NCBI GenBank assembly: GCA_040901795.1
Contig: JBBDYH010000020.1
Coordinates: forward strand, 1 to 44,521
Direction of reading: 5' to 3'
DNA length: 44,521 bases
DNA from: JBBDYH01 sp040901795
Lineage (GTDB): Bacteria > Planctomycetota > Planctomycetia > Pirellulales > JALHPA01
Shown here: one piece after another, positions 15,657 through 24,775 of the stretch
Layout: each line of letters starts with the position of its first letter
Position numbering within the stretch: position 1 is the first letter of the stretch
Program-made: the position numbers and the translations under genes
The notes under the pieces: model-generated
What the model was told of the DNA's origin: nothing
The model's input: only the letters and a program-made list of their open reading frames with translations
Databases searched by the model: none

Positions 15657-17692
15657 TCGTCTGTCTTGTCCGTAATGGCAAACAAATAGTTCTTGTTGCT
15701 GATATACAGCACTCCGCCGGCCACAATCGGCGTGCTGTAGACCGAATTGCCCATGCTGATCTCCGAGATCCTTTCCGGCTCCTCGCCGAGCTTGAAAACG
15801 ATCACTTCGCCGTCCTCGTCGGAGATATAGACATGTTCGCCCGCGATCAAGGGCGACGCCCACGAGGCGGCCAGCATGTCGTGCGTCCAAAATGGCTTGC
15901 CGGTGTTCACGTCGACGCAGTGCACCAGCCCCTGAAAATCAATGATGAACAAGAAATCGTCCTTGATCGCCACGCTGCCCATCGTGCGGTGCATCGTCTC
16001 TTCGAATTGCAGCTTGCCGTCGCCGTTCTTGTCGAAGCTGGAGTAATGCCAGACGGCGGCTGAGTTGGGGTTCGCGCGCTTGAAGTCTCCCTCCTCTTTC
16101 ACCAGCGCCTGATTTCGCTTGTGCGGGATCGGTTTCGACTCGTCCTTGGTGTTGAAGACCAGCTCGGGACTGATGTCGCCGCGCTTGGTGGGATCGACGC
16201 ACCACAAGTGGCCCACGCCCTCGCCATGCTCCGGATCTTCGCCGACGGCGATGTAGACCTGGTTCTCGTGGATCACCGGCGTGCCGATGATATGGTTGCG
16301 GTCGGCGCCCGTGAGTTTGTACTTGCTCTCCTTCGGGTTGCAATCGAACTTCCACAGCAGCTTCGATTTGCCGTTCTCGCCGCGGGCGTCAAAGCCGTAC
16401 AGCCAGCCGTCGCCGCCGCCAAAGATCACCTGCGGCACATCGTCGATGACCGCGTACGCGGGCGACGACCATTGGCCGTGCAGCACGTTGACGCCGGGCG
16501 TATTGTCGGTCCACAGCACCTTGCCGTTGCGTTTATCCACGGCGATGAAACTGGGTGCATAGGGCGACGGCAAATTGATGTGCGCATCGTCCACGCCATT
16601 GCTCGTCAAGAGGAACAGGTAATCGCCCGACACCGTGACCGACGAGTTGGCCATGTTGTGCTGCGAGACACCGAGCGCCCGCATCATGTCCAGCACCCAG
16701 ACCACGTCGGCCTCGTGCTGCTCGTCCCACTCACCGTCCGGCGTATTCTTGAGCGCTTGCTCTTTCTCGTTGGTGATCGCGCCATCGTTTTCGCTATCGC
16801 CGAACCCCTCAGTATCGAGGCACTTCAGCTCACCGCGGTTGCTAACGTAGTACACGCGATCCCGTTCGACCAACGGCGAACTGCAGACACCCAACAGCGG
16901 CCAGTCGTGTACTCGTCCGGTGTGAAGCTTTTCGTTACTGTCCTGCCAGAGAAACTTTCCGTCCTTTTCATCGAAGCACAAAAGGACACCCAAGTCCACA
17001 TCGGCGGGGTAGCGTTTCAGATACTCGGCGCCGTTGTTGGTGCCGATGAACACCTTGCCGTTGGCAACGACGGCGTTCCCGTACGTTTCCGAGCCCAGCT
17101 TCGCGCCCCATTTGATGTTCTTGGCGGTTTCCTTCTTCCAATCGCCGGTGTCGATATCGAAGTCGCCGATTTCCCACTCGGTCGGCACCTTGGTTGCCAC
17201 TACGTTGTTGCGCGTCGACGACCCGCCCCATTGGCTCCAGTCGTCCGGGCGGTTTGGGGCATTGGCGATCTTCTGCGCTTCGGCAGCGGTTGTTGTGCCG
17301 GTGATCTCCAAACTGAGCTTTGGTTCGGGCAGATCAGATTCTGCGGCGGCCGTATCCGTTGCGCCGTTCGCGTTCGGCTCATCGTTGGGCGATGGTTTGC
17401 TATTATCGGCGGGCTGGTCGTTTGGTGACGGTTTGCTGTTGTCGGCCGGTTCAGGATTGCGACTCGGTTCTTCATTGTCGCCGGGCTGCCCGTTCACCGA
17501 TGCGTTCCCCTTCTTGTCGGCCGGGGAGAGCTCGTCCGCAGCCTGGCCACCCGGCGGTGGGTCGGTGTCGCTCTTGGCCGATGTGCCCTTCGGCTTTTCC
17601 GGTGATTTGTGCGCCGTATTGCCTTGCTTGTCTTGACAACCCGCGACGGCCACCAGGCCCGCCACAATCAACAGGGACAGCACTCGTTGCAT
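15653..17692 (-). CDS. Lipid-anchored PQQ-type beta-propeller protein with an EF-hand-like loop
   Basis: The 679-residue protein starts with a lipoprotein signal (lipobox V-A-G-C, Cys19). A long Pro/Asn/Asp/Ser linker with imperfect repeats follows (N-S-K-P-S-P-N-D twice, residues 85-105). A propeller made of PQQ-like blades runs from about residue 150. Typical blade pieces are D-W-S-Q-W-G-G, A-V-V-A-N-G-K-V-F-I-G-T and W-A-S-P-L-I-A-G-E-H-V-Y-I. A canonical Ca2+-loop pattern, D-K-N-G-D-G-K-L-Q-F-E-E, lies at 554-565 between blades. The protein should be anchored in the envelope; such propellers mostly bind partners or cofactors, and enzymatic activity is not implied. It is coupled to the receiver-like gene (4-nt ATGA overlap) and follows another propeller gene. 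Confidence 0.85.
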   Translation of the reverse strand: MQRVLSLLIVAGLVAVAGCQDKQGNTAHKSPEKPKGTSAKSDTDPPPGGQAADELSPADKKGNASVNGQPGDNEEPSRNPEPADNSKPSPNDQPADNSKPSPNDEPNANGATDTAAAESDLPEPKLSLEITGTTTAAEAQKIANAPNRPDDWSQWGGSSTRNNVVATKVPTEWEIGDFDIDTGDWKKETAKNIKWGAKLGSETYGNAVVANGKVFIGTNNGAEYLKRYPADVDLGVLLCFDEKDGKFLWQDSNEKLHTGRVHDWPLLGVCSSPLVERDRVYYVSNRGELKCLDTEGFGDSENDGAITNEKEQALKNTPDGEWDEQHEADVVWVLDMMRALGVSQHNMANSSVTVSGDYLFLLTSNGVDDAHINLPSPYAPSFIAVDKRNGKVLWTDNTPGVNVLHGQWSSPAYAVIDDVPQVIFGGGDGWLYGFDARGENGKSKLLWKFDCNPKESKYKLTGADRNHIIGTPVIHENQVYIAVGEDPEHGEGVGHLWCVDPTKRGDISPELVFNTKDESKPIPHKRNQALVKEEGDFKRANPNSAAVWHYSSFDKNGDGKLQFEETMHRTMGSVAIKDDFLFIIDFQGLVHCVDVNTGKPFWTHDMLAASWASPLIAGEHVYISDEDGEVIVFKLGEEPERISEISMGNSVYSTPIVAGGVLYISNKNYLFAITDKTDE

Positions 17693-17754
17693 GAGAATCT
17701 CCGAAGAATCGGACGTTGGTAGTTTCGCTAGCGGTCCATCGCGCCTTGTTTCGA

Positions 17755-17812
17755 GTACGACGGCCTTCCAAGGCCGTCGTGTTTTGGGGTCGGCCTTGGA
17801 AGGCCGGCCTAC
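17755..17812. repeat. Double palindrome (ACGACGGCCTT family)
   Basis: ACGACGGCCTT-CC-AAGGCCGTCGT at 17757-17780 is a perfect 24-nt palindrome. It is followed by GTTTTGGGG and a second palindrome around GGCCTTGGAAGGCC (17792-17805), ending CCTAC. It lies between two co-directional propeller genes and may attenuate or stabilise their transcript. A related pair is at 43025-43082. Confidence 0.85.
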
Positions 17813-17818
17813 TGCTTT

Positions 17819-20290
17819 TCAATTCGCCGAACTCTTCACCGCATTGGCCGCGGCTGAGGCGCTTGCTTGCGCCTGGTCGTTGGCGGTCACGCTAATGTTG
17901 TCGATGTAAATCTCAGCATTAGTCGCGTCGCCATAGAATCCGGGACTGCCGACCAGGTTGGGTGTTTCGTCCACCGCTTCGATTGTCCATTGGGCAGGCT
18001 CCTTTTGGCCGCGCGGCCAAACCTTGCCGCGTAGGACGACGCGTTTTTCGTCGCCGGTCGCCTCCGTCACGGCCTGGAACTTGACCGTGTACCAAACATC
18101 GGGCTTCCACTCGAACGGCACAGTTGTACCAAGGTGAGTGGCAACTTGCGGCGGCCAACTACGAATCTGCAACTGCTGGCTTTGCCCCATCATGTCGATC
18201 ATATACCGCTGCGCGATGACACCCATGTCCGGCATTTGGTTGTCTTCGATCGACGCCCTGAGATCAGCCTGCAGGGTGTAATCGTGCAAGTCGTCGTGCC
18301 CCATCCACATTTGGCTGCGCGTGCCCACGGGGATGTACGTCACCTTGACCATGACGCGCTCGCCATCGACCTCGCGCACCTTGTGGCGGTAGCGGGCGCC
18401 GACCCAAGTGACCGGCGGCTCGCCCTCGGTACGACCCGATTTGGAGTCGGCGGCAAGCTGAACGTCGTTGAAATCAAACTTCCACGGCAGCGAGGGAATG
18501 ACGCGGATCCGTGCCGTGCCGGTCAATTCGCCAACCTTGGCGGTAAGCACTGCGGCAATGTGTCGGCCGCCGGTCGGAGCGGTGAACTCGCCCTGCTCAC
18601 TGATCTCGCCTGGTCCGGCGAGCGTGAACTGGGCGCTCGATTCCTTGAGAAACTGTCCGTGGTCATTGAACAGCCGCACGGTAAACTGCTGCTTGGCGGC
18701 CGGCTTCAACAGCACTTCGCCCGGGACGACTTGCGCCCAGGCAGGCTGCGTGTTGTCGCCGATCGGTTTCTCGTGAGGCGGCGCGGGCCGCTCGGTCGCT
18801 TGCGGCTTGTGGTCCTTTTTGCCGAGGCAGAATAGCCCCGACGGAGTGGGGAGATAAATTCGGCCGTGCGAAATCGCCGGCGAGCCGATGATGATCGCCG
18901 GCGTATCGAGCCGTGTCTTGAAGACCGATTTCACGCCGCCGGCGGTAGTTTGAAAGACATTCAGCGCACCGGTGGACATGACGTAGATCTTGCCGTCGGC
19001 CCAGACAGGGCTGGAGCTGAGCATCGTGCCGACCAGCTTCGTCCGGCGGCCGATTTGCTTACCCGTTTCCGCATCGAACGTATACAGGTTCGCGCCATCG
19101 TCGGCGATATACAACTTTCCATCGACTAGCAGCGGCGAACCCTTGCCCGCGGTGATCCCTTTGATCGGCCCCCACTTGGCGTTGGTCGTCGTGATGTCTC
19201 CCTTGCCGATCCCGTTTATGGCGACCACCGAACCCATGATGCGGTTGTCGAGCGTCACTTCACCTTGTGAAGCGTAGACGACGTCGTCTTCGACGACCGG
19301 CGTGACGTTGAGGCCGCGCCGCGACATGCGGAAGTTCCAGATCGGCTTGCCGGTCCGCGGTTGAAACGCCCAGATCGAGCCGTCCGACGAGCCAAACACC
19401 ATCGCCCGCTCACCATCGAGCACCGTGATCACCGGCGTGCCAAACGTGGTGTCTGCCGGGCGGAGCGTCGTTCCGTTCACCCAGCGGACTTCGCCGGTGT
19501 GCTTGTCCATCGCAATGAAGCGATGGGCCGGTACCGCGGTATCGCCCCAACCGACGACGACGGAGTGGACCAGGATCAAGTCTTCGAACAGAGCCGGCGT
19601 GTTGGTGCGGCCGCCGTAGGTGCTCAGCAGGCCAAACTGTTCGTGCATTGAGCGCGACCAGATTTCTTTGCCTGTGGCGCCGTCGAGACATTTGAAATAG
19701 CCATTAACCCCTTGCGCATAAACGCGATCCGCTTCCGGATCTGCGACTACGCAGGACCAACCGACGCGCTCGGCTGGCACACCGGAAAGATAAACGTTGT
19801 GGCGGCTCTCCCACAACTCTTCACCCGTCTCGGCATCGAGGCAAAGGACTTTTTCCTGCTCCTGCTTCGTTTCCGGCTCGTGGCGCGTGATGGTGTAGAG
19901 CCGGCCATTCATGATCACCGGTGTGTTGATGCTGCCGGCGTCTTTGTTGTTCCATAACAGGTTCTCACCGGTGTCTGGATCAAAGCGATCTACGAGGCCG
20001 GTTTCGCGCGAAATACCGTTTTGCTCCGGCCCGCGCCACATCGGCCAGTCGAGAGGATCTATCTTTCCGCTCCCCTTAGCCGGGGGGTCCGATGCCTCCT
20101 CAGGCTTAAACAGGGTCGAACCTCGAGCATTGGGCAGCGGCGATTTGTCAGTTCGGTTCGAGCGAGCGACGTTCGACTTCGAGGCGGCCGTGCTTTTTTT
20201 GCCTTGTTTCGTTGATTGGGCGAACGCCAGACAGGCGATACCTGTCCAAACAACGATCGCGATGCCAAGCGTCCGGGAAGGAATTCGCAT
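17819..20290 (-). CDS. Exported PQQ-like beta-propeller with C-terminal lectin-like domain
   Basis: The 823-residue protein has a signal peptide (about residues 1-24, ending A-F-A-Q) and a basic/Ser linker. A PQQ-type propeller spans about residues 80-500 (D-W-P-M-W-R-G-P-E-Q-N-G at its start, and blades such as G-R-L-Y-T-I-T-R-H-E-P and G-S-P-L-L-V-D-G-K-L-Y-I-A). An immunoglobulin-like stretch follows (about 530-620). The C-terminal domain (about 620-800) has the character of a concanavalin-like/DUF1080-type fold: H-D-Y-T-L-Q-A-D-L-R, Y-T-V-K-F-Q-A-V and Y-I-D-N-I-S-V-T. A cell-surface or periplasmic binding role, possibly for carbohydrate, is inferred. The frame is open to 20440, but ATG 20290 begins the signal peptide. 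Confidence 0.85.
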   Translation of the reverse strand: MRIPSRTLGIAIVVWTGIACLAFAQSTKQGKKSTAASKSNVARSNRTDKSPLPNARGSTLFKPEEASDPPAKGSGKIDPLDWPMWRGPEQNGISRETGLVDRFDPDTGENLLWNNKDAGSINTPVIMNGRLYTITRHEPETKQEQEKVLCLDAETGEELWESRHNVYLSGVPAERVGWSCVVADPEADRVYAQGVNGYFKCLDGATGKEIWSRSMHEQFGLLSTYGGRTNTPALFEDLILVHSVVVGWGDTAVPAHRFIAMDKHTGEVRWVNGTTLRPADTTFGTPVITVLDGERAMVFGSSDGSIWAFQPRTGKPIWNFRMSRRGLNVTPVVEDDVVYASQGEVTLDNRIMGSVVAINGIGKGDITTTNAKWGPIKGITAGKGSPLLVDGKLYIADDGANLYTFDAETGKQIGRRTKLVGTMLSSSPVWADGKIYVMSTGALNVFQTTAGGVKSVFKTRLDTPAIIIGSPAISHGRIYLPTPSGLFCLGKKDHKPQATERPAPPHEKPIGDNTQPAWAQVVPGEVLLKPAAKQQFTVRLFNDHGQFLKESSAQFTLAGPGEISEQGEFTAPTGGRHIAAVLTAKVGELTGTARIRVIPSLPWKFDFNDVQLAADSKSGRTEGEPPVTWVGARYRHKVREVDGERVMVKVTYIPVGTRSQMWMGHDDLHDYTLQADLRASIEDNQMPDMGVIAQRYMIDMMGQSQQLQIRSWPPQVATHLGTTVPFEWKPDVWYTVKFQAVTEATGDEKRVVLRGKVWPRGQKEPAQWTIEAVDETPNLVGSPGFYGDATNAEIYIDNISVTANDQAQASASAAANAVKSSAN

Positions 20291-20481
20291 GAGAGATTCT
20301 CGTCGGGCGGGATGGAGAGCGAGAACGGCAGGCCACGTTGTCTCTTTAGGATACGGGAGCGGGGGCCGGGGAGCAAGTCGGTGAGTTCGCAGTACTCGCC
20401 ATGGCTTTTTTCGACTCGATTTGGTCTGCGATTCGCACAAGGCGATGTAGTTCTTCGCTTGACGCGGGCGATGGGAGCCTA

Positions 20482-20521
20482 CTTGAAAGTGAAAGCGGCG
20501 ACAAGTCGCCGCAGTTCAAAG
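20482..20521. repeat. Palindromic element (GCGGCGAC-aa-GTCGCCGC)
   Basis: The perfect 8-bp stem GCGGCGAC/GTCGCCGC (20495-20512) is flanked by TTGAAAG and GTTCAAAG. It belongs to the same design as the elements at 42446-42463 and 42530-42547. It lies just past the NagB-fusion stop codon. Confidence 0.75.
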
Positions 20522-20536
20522 CAACAAGCACCCGAG

Positions 20537-22459
20537 CTACGCGCGCCAGCGAACGAAGCCTTCGATAGCTTCGTATTCGGCGAAACCAAGTTTGTCGTAG
20601 AGCCGCGCGGTGGCGCGGTTGCGTTCCTCGGCGCGCTGCCAGAACTCGCGCTGGTCCACGCCGGGGAACATCGCCTTGTCCTTTTGCGACTGGTGCTTGA
20701 AGATCGCCACGCGCTTCCGCAAGAGCTCCTCGGGGCTGATCGGTACGGCCATCTCGACTTTCTCGGGCTCCCACTCCTGCCAGGCGCCGCGGTAGAGCCA
20801 GATTTCGGTGTCCGCAAACCACTCTTCCTGCCGGACGCGCTCGACCGCCGACAGGATCGCCGTCAGACAAACGCGGTGCGTGCCGTGCGGGTCGGACAGA
20901 TCGCCGGCCGCGTAGACCTGATGCGGTTTCACTTGCCGCAATAAGTCCACGATGAGCCGAATATCCTCCTCTCCCAGCGGCTTCTTACGGACCTTGCCGG
21001 TCTCGTAGAACGGCATGTCGAGGAAGTGCAGGTTGGAGATCGGCACGCCACAGTCACGGCTCGCGGCACGCGCCTCCCCGCGGCGGATGAGCGCCTTAAT
21101 CTGCTGCACTTCGGGGCCATCGACCTGACCCGGCTTCTTGTGCCGCAGAAACTCTTCGATCTTCCGCTCGATTCCTTCCACCTGCTCCGGTGCGGTACCA
21201 AAAAGCCGCGCGAAGTCGAGCGCGAAATCGACGAACCGGCTGGCGTCGGCGTCGAACACCGCGATGTTGCCAGACGTTTGGTAGGCGATGTGCACCTCAT
21301 GCCCTTGATCGACGAGACGGATCAGCGTGCCCCCCATGCTGATCACGTCGTCGTCCGGGTGCGGCGAGAAGATGACCACGCGCTTGGGGTAGATCGTGTC
21401 GGTGGCGCGGCGGATGTCACCCGGGCGTTTTTTCTCAGCAGGCTTGCCGCCGGGCCAGCCGGTGATGGTCTCTTGCAGGTTGCGGAAGACGTCGACGTTG
21501 ATGTTGTAGGCTGGCCCGCGCTCGGCGAGCAGATCTTGCAGTCCGGCTTCGTTGTAGTCCTCGTCAGTAAGCTTGAGAATTGCCTTATCGAGTTTGCGGG
21601 CCAACCAGATCACGGCCTTGCGGATCGTCGCCTCGGTCCATTCGACGGGCACCAGCAGCCAGGGGGATTTCAGACGTATCAGCTCGGCGGCCGCCGCCTG
21701 GTCGAGCACGATTTCGGCGTTGGGGTGCTCCTGCAAAAAGCTCGCGGCGACAACGGACGTGATCGGCGCCTCGATCGCCTGCGCGATCACCGCCGCCTTA
21801 TGCTCGCCGAAAGCCATGAGGATGACCCGGCGCGCGTCGAGGATCGTGCCGACGCCCATCGTGATTGCCCGGCGGGGAACGTGCTCCTCGCCGAAGAAAT
21901 CACTGGCAGCATCGATCCGCGTGACGCGATCGAGCGTGATCAACCGCGTACGGCTGTCACGGCCTGAACCGGGTTCGTTGAAACCGATGTGGCCGGTCCG
22001 GCCGATGCCGAGTAATTGCAGGTCGATCCCGCCCGCCTCGGCGATTTGTTGCTCATAGCGCTGGCAGTAACGGTGTACTTGTTCGATCGGCAGCGTGCCG
22101 TCGGGGATGTGGATGTTCTCGCGCGGGATATCGACGCGATCGAACAAGTGCTCGTGCATGAAGCGATGATAACTTTGCAGCTCCAACGGCTGCATCGGAA
22201 AATACTCGTCGAGATTGAACGTGACCACGTTGGCGAACGACAACCCTTCGTCTTGATGAAGCCGCACCAGCTCGTTGTAAACGCCGACGGGCGTCGAGCC
22301 AGTGGCCAGGCCGAGTACGCAGCGTTGGCCGGCCGCGGCTTTCTGGCGGATCAGCAAGGCGATCTCATCGGCGACGGCCGCGTTGACCTCGCGCGGCTCG
22401 GGAAACACGCGAGTCGGAATCCGCTCGCGGGCCGTGAGCAAACCAGAAAAACTGGACAT
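20537..22459 (-). CDS. nagB: Glucosamine-6-phosphate deaminase fused to a PIG-L-type deacetylase
   Basis: The 640-residue protein has two domains. Residues about 15-285 are NagB-like: phosphate loop G-L-A-T-G-S-T-P-V-G, N-L-D-E-Y (Asp84), then G-I-G-R-T-G-H-I-G-F-N-E-P (His157, Glu162). Residues about 355-600 are PIG-L-like: S-P-H-P-D-D-D (367-371) and D-P-H-G-T-H, the zinc ligands of GlcNAc deacetylases. Together they could remove the acetyl group and then isomerise and deaminate glucosamine 6-phosphate. The residue matching E. coli NagB Asp141 is Thr155 here. ATG 22459 has AGGAG 8 nt upstream. The divergent ROK gene and shared promoter region support control by amino sugars. Confidence 0.9.
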   Translation of the reverse strand: MSSFSGLLTARERIPTRVFPEPREVNAAVADEIALLIRQKAAAGQRCVLGLATGSTPVGVYNELVRLHQDEGLSFANVVTFNLDEYFPMQPLELQSYHRFMHEHLFDRVDIPRENIHIPDGTLPIEQVHRYCQRYEQQIAEAGGIDLQLLGIGRTGHIGFNEPGSGRDSRTRLITLDRVTRIDAASDFFGEEHVPRRAITMGVGTILDARRVILMAFGEHKAAVIAQAIEAPITSVVAASFLQEHPNAEIVLDQAAAAELIRLKSPWLLVPVEWTEATIRKAVIWLARKLDKAILKLTDEDYNEAGLQDLLAERGPAYNINVDVFRNLQETITGWPGGKPAEKKRPGDIRRATDTIYPKRVVIFSPHPDDDVISMGGTLIRLVDQGHEVHIAYQTSGNIAVFDADASRFVDFALDFARLFGTAPEQVEGIERKIEEFLRHKKPGQVDGPEVQQIKALIRRGEARAASRDCGVPISNLHFLDMPFYETGKVRKKPLGEEDIRLIVDLLRQVKPHQVYAAGDLSDPHGTHRVCLTAILSAVERVRQEEWFADTEIWLYRGAWQEWEPEKVEMAVPISPEELLRKRVAIFKHQSQKDKAMFPGVDQREFWQRAEERNRATARLYDKLGFAEYEAIEGFVRWRA

Positions 22460-22578
22460 GGAAGTACTCCTGGCGCCGGGCGAAGCTGAACCTCCGACAA
22501 AGAGCCGGACGGGAACACCGATGAACTCAGATAAGAACAGCTAAACGCGGATCGAGCGGGGATGCAATCGACGGCACT

Positions 22579-22629
22579 ATTATTATTCACATTTACAATA
22601 ATTGTCAACATGAAAGATCGAGATATAAT
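22579..22629. promoter_or_regulatory. Divergent back-to-back promoters with a palindromic operator
   Basis: Plus strand: TTGTCA (22602-22607), 16 nt, TATAAT (22624-22629), driving the ROK gene. Minus strand: TTGACA (22608-22603), 18 nt, AATAAT (22584-22579), driving the NagB fusion. The -35 boxes overlap. The palindrome ATTATT-N9-AATAAT (22582-22602) covers the minus-strand spacer and -10 and touches the plus-strand -35. This is a good operator candidate for the ROK repressor, with autoregulation. Confidence 0.7.
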
Positions 22630-22694
22630 CTTGGAAGTCGCCGGTGTGGAACTCGCGGTCGCATTTATTACCAGCACGCAAGTTAAATATTCGA

Positions 22695-22707
22695 CTGCCT
22701 TAGGCAG
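22695..22707. promoter_or_regulatory. Small palindrome in the ROK gene leader
   Basis: CTGCCT-T-AGGCAG has a perfect 6-bp stem and ends 15 nt before the ROK start codon. It could affect translation or bind a regulator; no further evidence is visible. Confidence 0.35.
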
Positions 22708-22722
22708 AGTGATGAAAGACCT

Positions 22723-23895
22723 ATGTTGCTCGACGCCCGACAGCGAGAATTCTTGCGGCTCATCTGGCGGGAAAACCGGCTCAGCCGTTGGGAGCTCCAC
22801 GAGCTAACCGGGGTCAACCCCAACGCGGTTGGCGCCGAAGCCGCGACGTTACTCGAGCTGGGAATCCTTCGCGAGGCCACGCCGGAGCCGGTGGGTCAAG
22901 GGCGGCCCCGCGTGCCACTGGAAATCGACACGGTCACACGCGACGTGGTCGGCCTGGCGCTGAGTCCGGGTCAGGTCGAAGTGGCGCGGCTGAACCTCCG
23001 CGGGCAGTTGCTCGGAAGCACGCAATCAAAAGTCGTCGGCGACGTCACCGAGCTGGTGTCGACCGCAGAGCGGCTGCAAAAAAGTGCGATCCGCGAGCAA
23101 ACATTGGCCATTGGCATCTCCTCGCCGGGGTTCCTCGATCCGGAACATCGAGCGATCCTCTTCAGCTCGGTTGTCCGCCGGCAGCAACCTCTCAACGTGC
23201 AAAAGTTGTACGAAGCCGCCAAGGACCGGCCGATCGTCTTCGAGAACGACATGCACGCCCTGGCCGTCCGTTGGCTTTTGACACATCAGGCCGAGCAATC
23301 GCAGGACGTGCTGTTGGTGTATCTCGGCGATGGGCGGCTGGGGGCTGCGATGCTCATCGAGGGGCGGCCGAACCGCGGCTGCCTGATCGGCGCCAACGAG
23401 CTGGGACACACGCGGTTTTTCGTCGATGTCGAGCGGTGTTACTGCGGACAGGTGGGCTGTCTGGAGCGGATTTGCAGCAGTGCCTTTCTCAATGCGGGAA
23501 ACGGGACGAATCCGAGTGGCGGACGGACCGGCCGGAACGGGAGGAACGCGCGCAATAAAGAGGCCGAACGACCGGCCGCAGGGTCTTTGTTCGAGCGCAT
23601 TGCACGGTATGATGGGAGCGATGAGCGGCTTGACCAGATGCTCCAGCTTCTGGCCTGCGGCTTGTCGAACGCCGTCAACTTCGTGCGGCCCAATCGGTTG
23701 GTGTTGGTCAGTGAGTTCGCGCGGTATCCGGCCTTCAACGATCGGTTACTGCGCGAAGTCCGGGGCGGCGTATTGTTTGAATTGGTAGATCGGGTGCGGA
23801 TCGATGTTTGGGACCAACCTGGCGCTGTGTCGGCCGAAACCGCAGGATGGCTGGCGCTGGCGGGACTTTATCAGGAAGGATGGAATCCGCTGTGA
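22723..23895 (+). CDS. ROK-family transcriptional regulator (NagC/XylR type)
   Basis: The 390-residue protein has an N-terminal winged-helix DNA-binding part (residues about 8-55, L-S-R-W-E-L-H-E-L-T-G-V-N-P-N-A-V-G) and a ROK sugar-kinase-like domain (about 70-385). The ROK zinc site is present as E-L-G-H followed by C-Y-C-G-Q-V-G-C-L-E. The ROK glycine loop is degenerate (Y-L-G-D-G-R-L-G-A), as often in regulators that bind sugar without phosphorylating it. Its position, divergent from the NagB fusion across a palindromic operator, suggests a repressor relieved by an amino-sugar phosphate; this is inference. The next gene overlaps its stop, so they share a transcript. Confidence 0.88.
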   Translation: MLLDARQREFLRLIWRENRLSRWELHELTGVNPNAVGAEAATLLELGILREATPEPVGQGRPRVPLEIDTVTRDVVGLALSPGQVEVARLNLRGQLLGSTQSKVVGDVTELVSTAERLQKSAIREQTLAIGISSPGFLDPEHRAILFSSVVRRQQPLNVQKLYEAAKDRPIVFENDMHALAVRWLLTHQAEQSQDVLLVYLGDGRLGAAMLIEGRPNRGCLIGANELGHTRFFVDVERCYCGQVGCLERICSSAFLNAGNGTNPSGGRTGRNGRNARNKEAERPAAGSLFERIARYDGSDERLDQMLQLLACGLSNAVNFVRPNRLVLVSEFARYPAFNDRLLREVRGGVLFELVDRVRIDVWDQPGAVSAETAGWLALAGLYQEGWNPL

Positions 23896-24737
23896 CTCTC
23901 AATCAAGCGAATCTGAACGAACGGCTGGCGGTTTGTAGCTGGTCGCTGCAGCCCAAGAACGTGGAGGAGCTGATCGCCGGCATGCTCGAGATCGGATTGT
24001 CGCGGGTGCAGCTCGCGCTGGAGCCGCTGGTGGGACCCAGCGAAGGTTGGCGGGACACGATTCTGCGGCTCCGCGAAGCCGGCATCAGCATCGCCTCCGG
24101 CATGATGAGTTGCGTCGGCGAGGATTATACGTCGATCGAGTCGATCCATCGTACCGGCGGAGTCGTGCCCGACGTCACTTGGCCCGAGACCTGGGCGAAC
24201 TTCCGGAAGGTCGCGCCGATCGCGGCCACCAACGGCATCCGCCTGGTCACTCTCCATGCGGGCTTCATACCCGACGACGAAGAGAGCTTCCTGTACGCCA
24301 AGCTGGTGAAGCGAATTGCGCAGATCTCCGCGCTGTTCTCGGAGTATGGAGTGCGAACAGGATTAGAGACCGGACAAGAGCGGGCTTCGACCTTGCTGAG
24401 ATTCCTGCAAAACGTCTCGGAATTCGACGTGGGCGTGAACTTTGACCCGGCCAACATGTTGCTCTACGGCAGCGGCGAGCCGATTGACGCGTTGCGCAGT
24501 CTGCTGCCGTTTGTAAAGCAGGTGCACATCAAAGACGCCACGCGTTCGCCGCAGCCCGGCGTCTGGGGCGAAGAGGTGGTGGTCGGCACGGGAGAGGTGG
24601 ATTGGCGCGACTTTTTCAAGGTGCTGGACAGCGGAAAATTCTCCGGATATTTGGCCATCGAGCGCGAGGCGGGCAACAACCGCGCCGGTGACATTCGCAC
24701 GGCTAAGGAGTACTTAGACAAATTGATTGGAGGATGA
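23880..24737 (+). CDS. Sugar phosphate isomerase/epimerase (TIM barrel)
   Basis: The 285-residue protein has the pattern of the xylose-isomerase-like TIM-barrel family. It carries A-V-C-S-W-S-L-Q-P at the start, then L-H-A-G-F-I-P (metal-side His), G-L-E-T-G-Q-E (Glu), V-N-F-D-P-A-N-M (Asp/Asn), V-H-I-K-D-A (His/Asp), and a final A-I-E-R-E-A-G-N. These are the expected metal ligands. It likely isomerises or epimerises a sugar next to the amino-sugar genes. ATG 23880 overlaps the ROK stop by 16 nt with AGGAAGG right before it; GTG 23892, also in frame, has better spacing to that ribosome-binding site. The substrate cannot be read from sequence. Confidence 0.82.
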   Translation: MESAVTLNQANLNERLAVCSWSLQPKNVEELIAGMLEIGLSRVQLALEPLVGPSEGWRDTILRLREAGISIASGMMSCVGEDYTSIESIHRTGGVVPDVTWPETWANFRKVAPIAATNGIRLVTLHAGFIPDDEESFLYAKLVKRIAQISALFSEYGVRTGLETGQERASTLLRFLQNVSEFDVGVNFDPANMLLYGSGEPIDALRSLLPFVKQVHIKDATRSPQPGVWGEEVVVGTGEVDWRDFFKVLDSGKFSGYLAIEREAGNNRAGDIRTAKEYLDKLIGG

Positions 24738-24775
24738 TTCTTTCGCTGTTGTCGTTTCGGCTACGAAACAATTTT

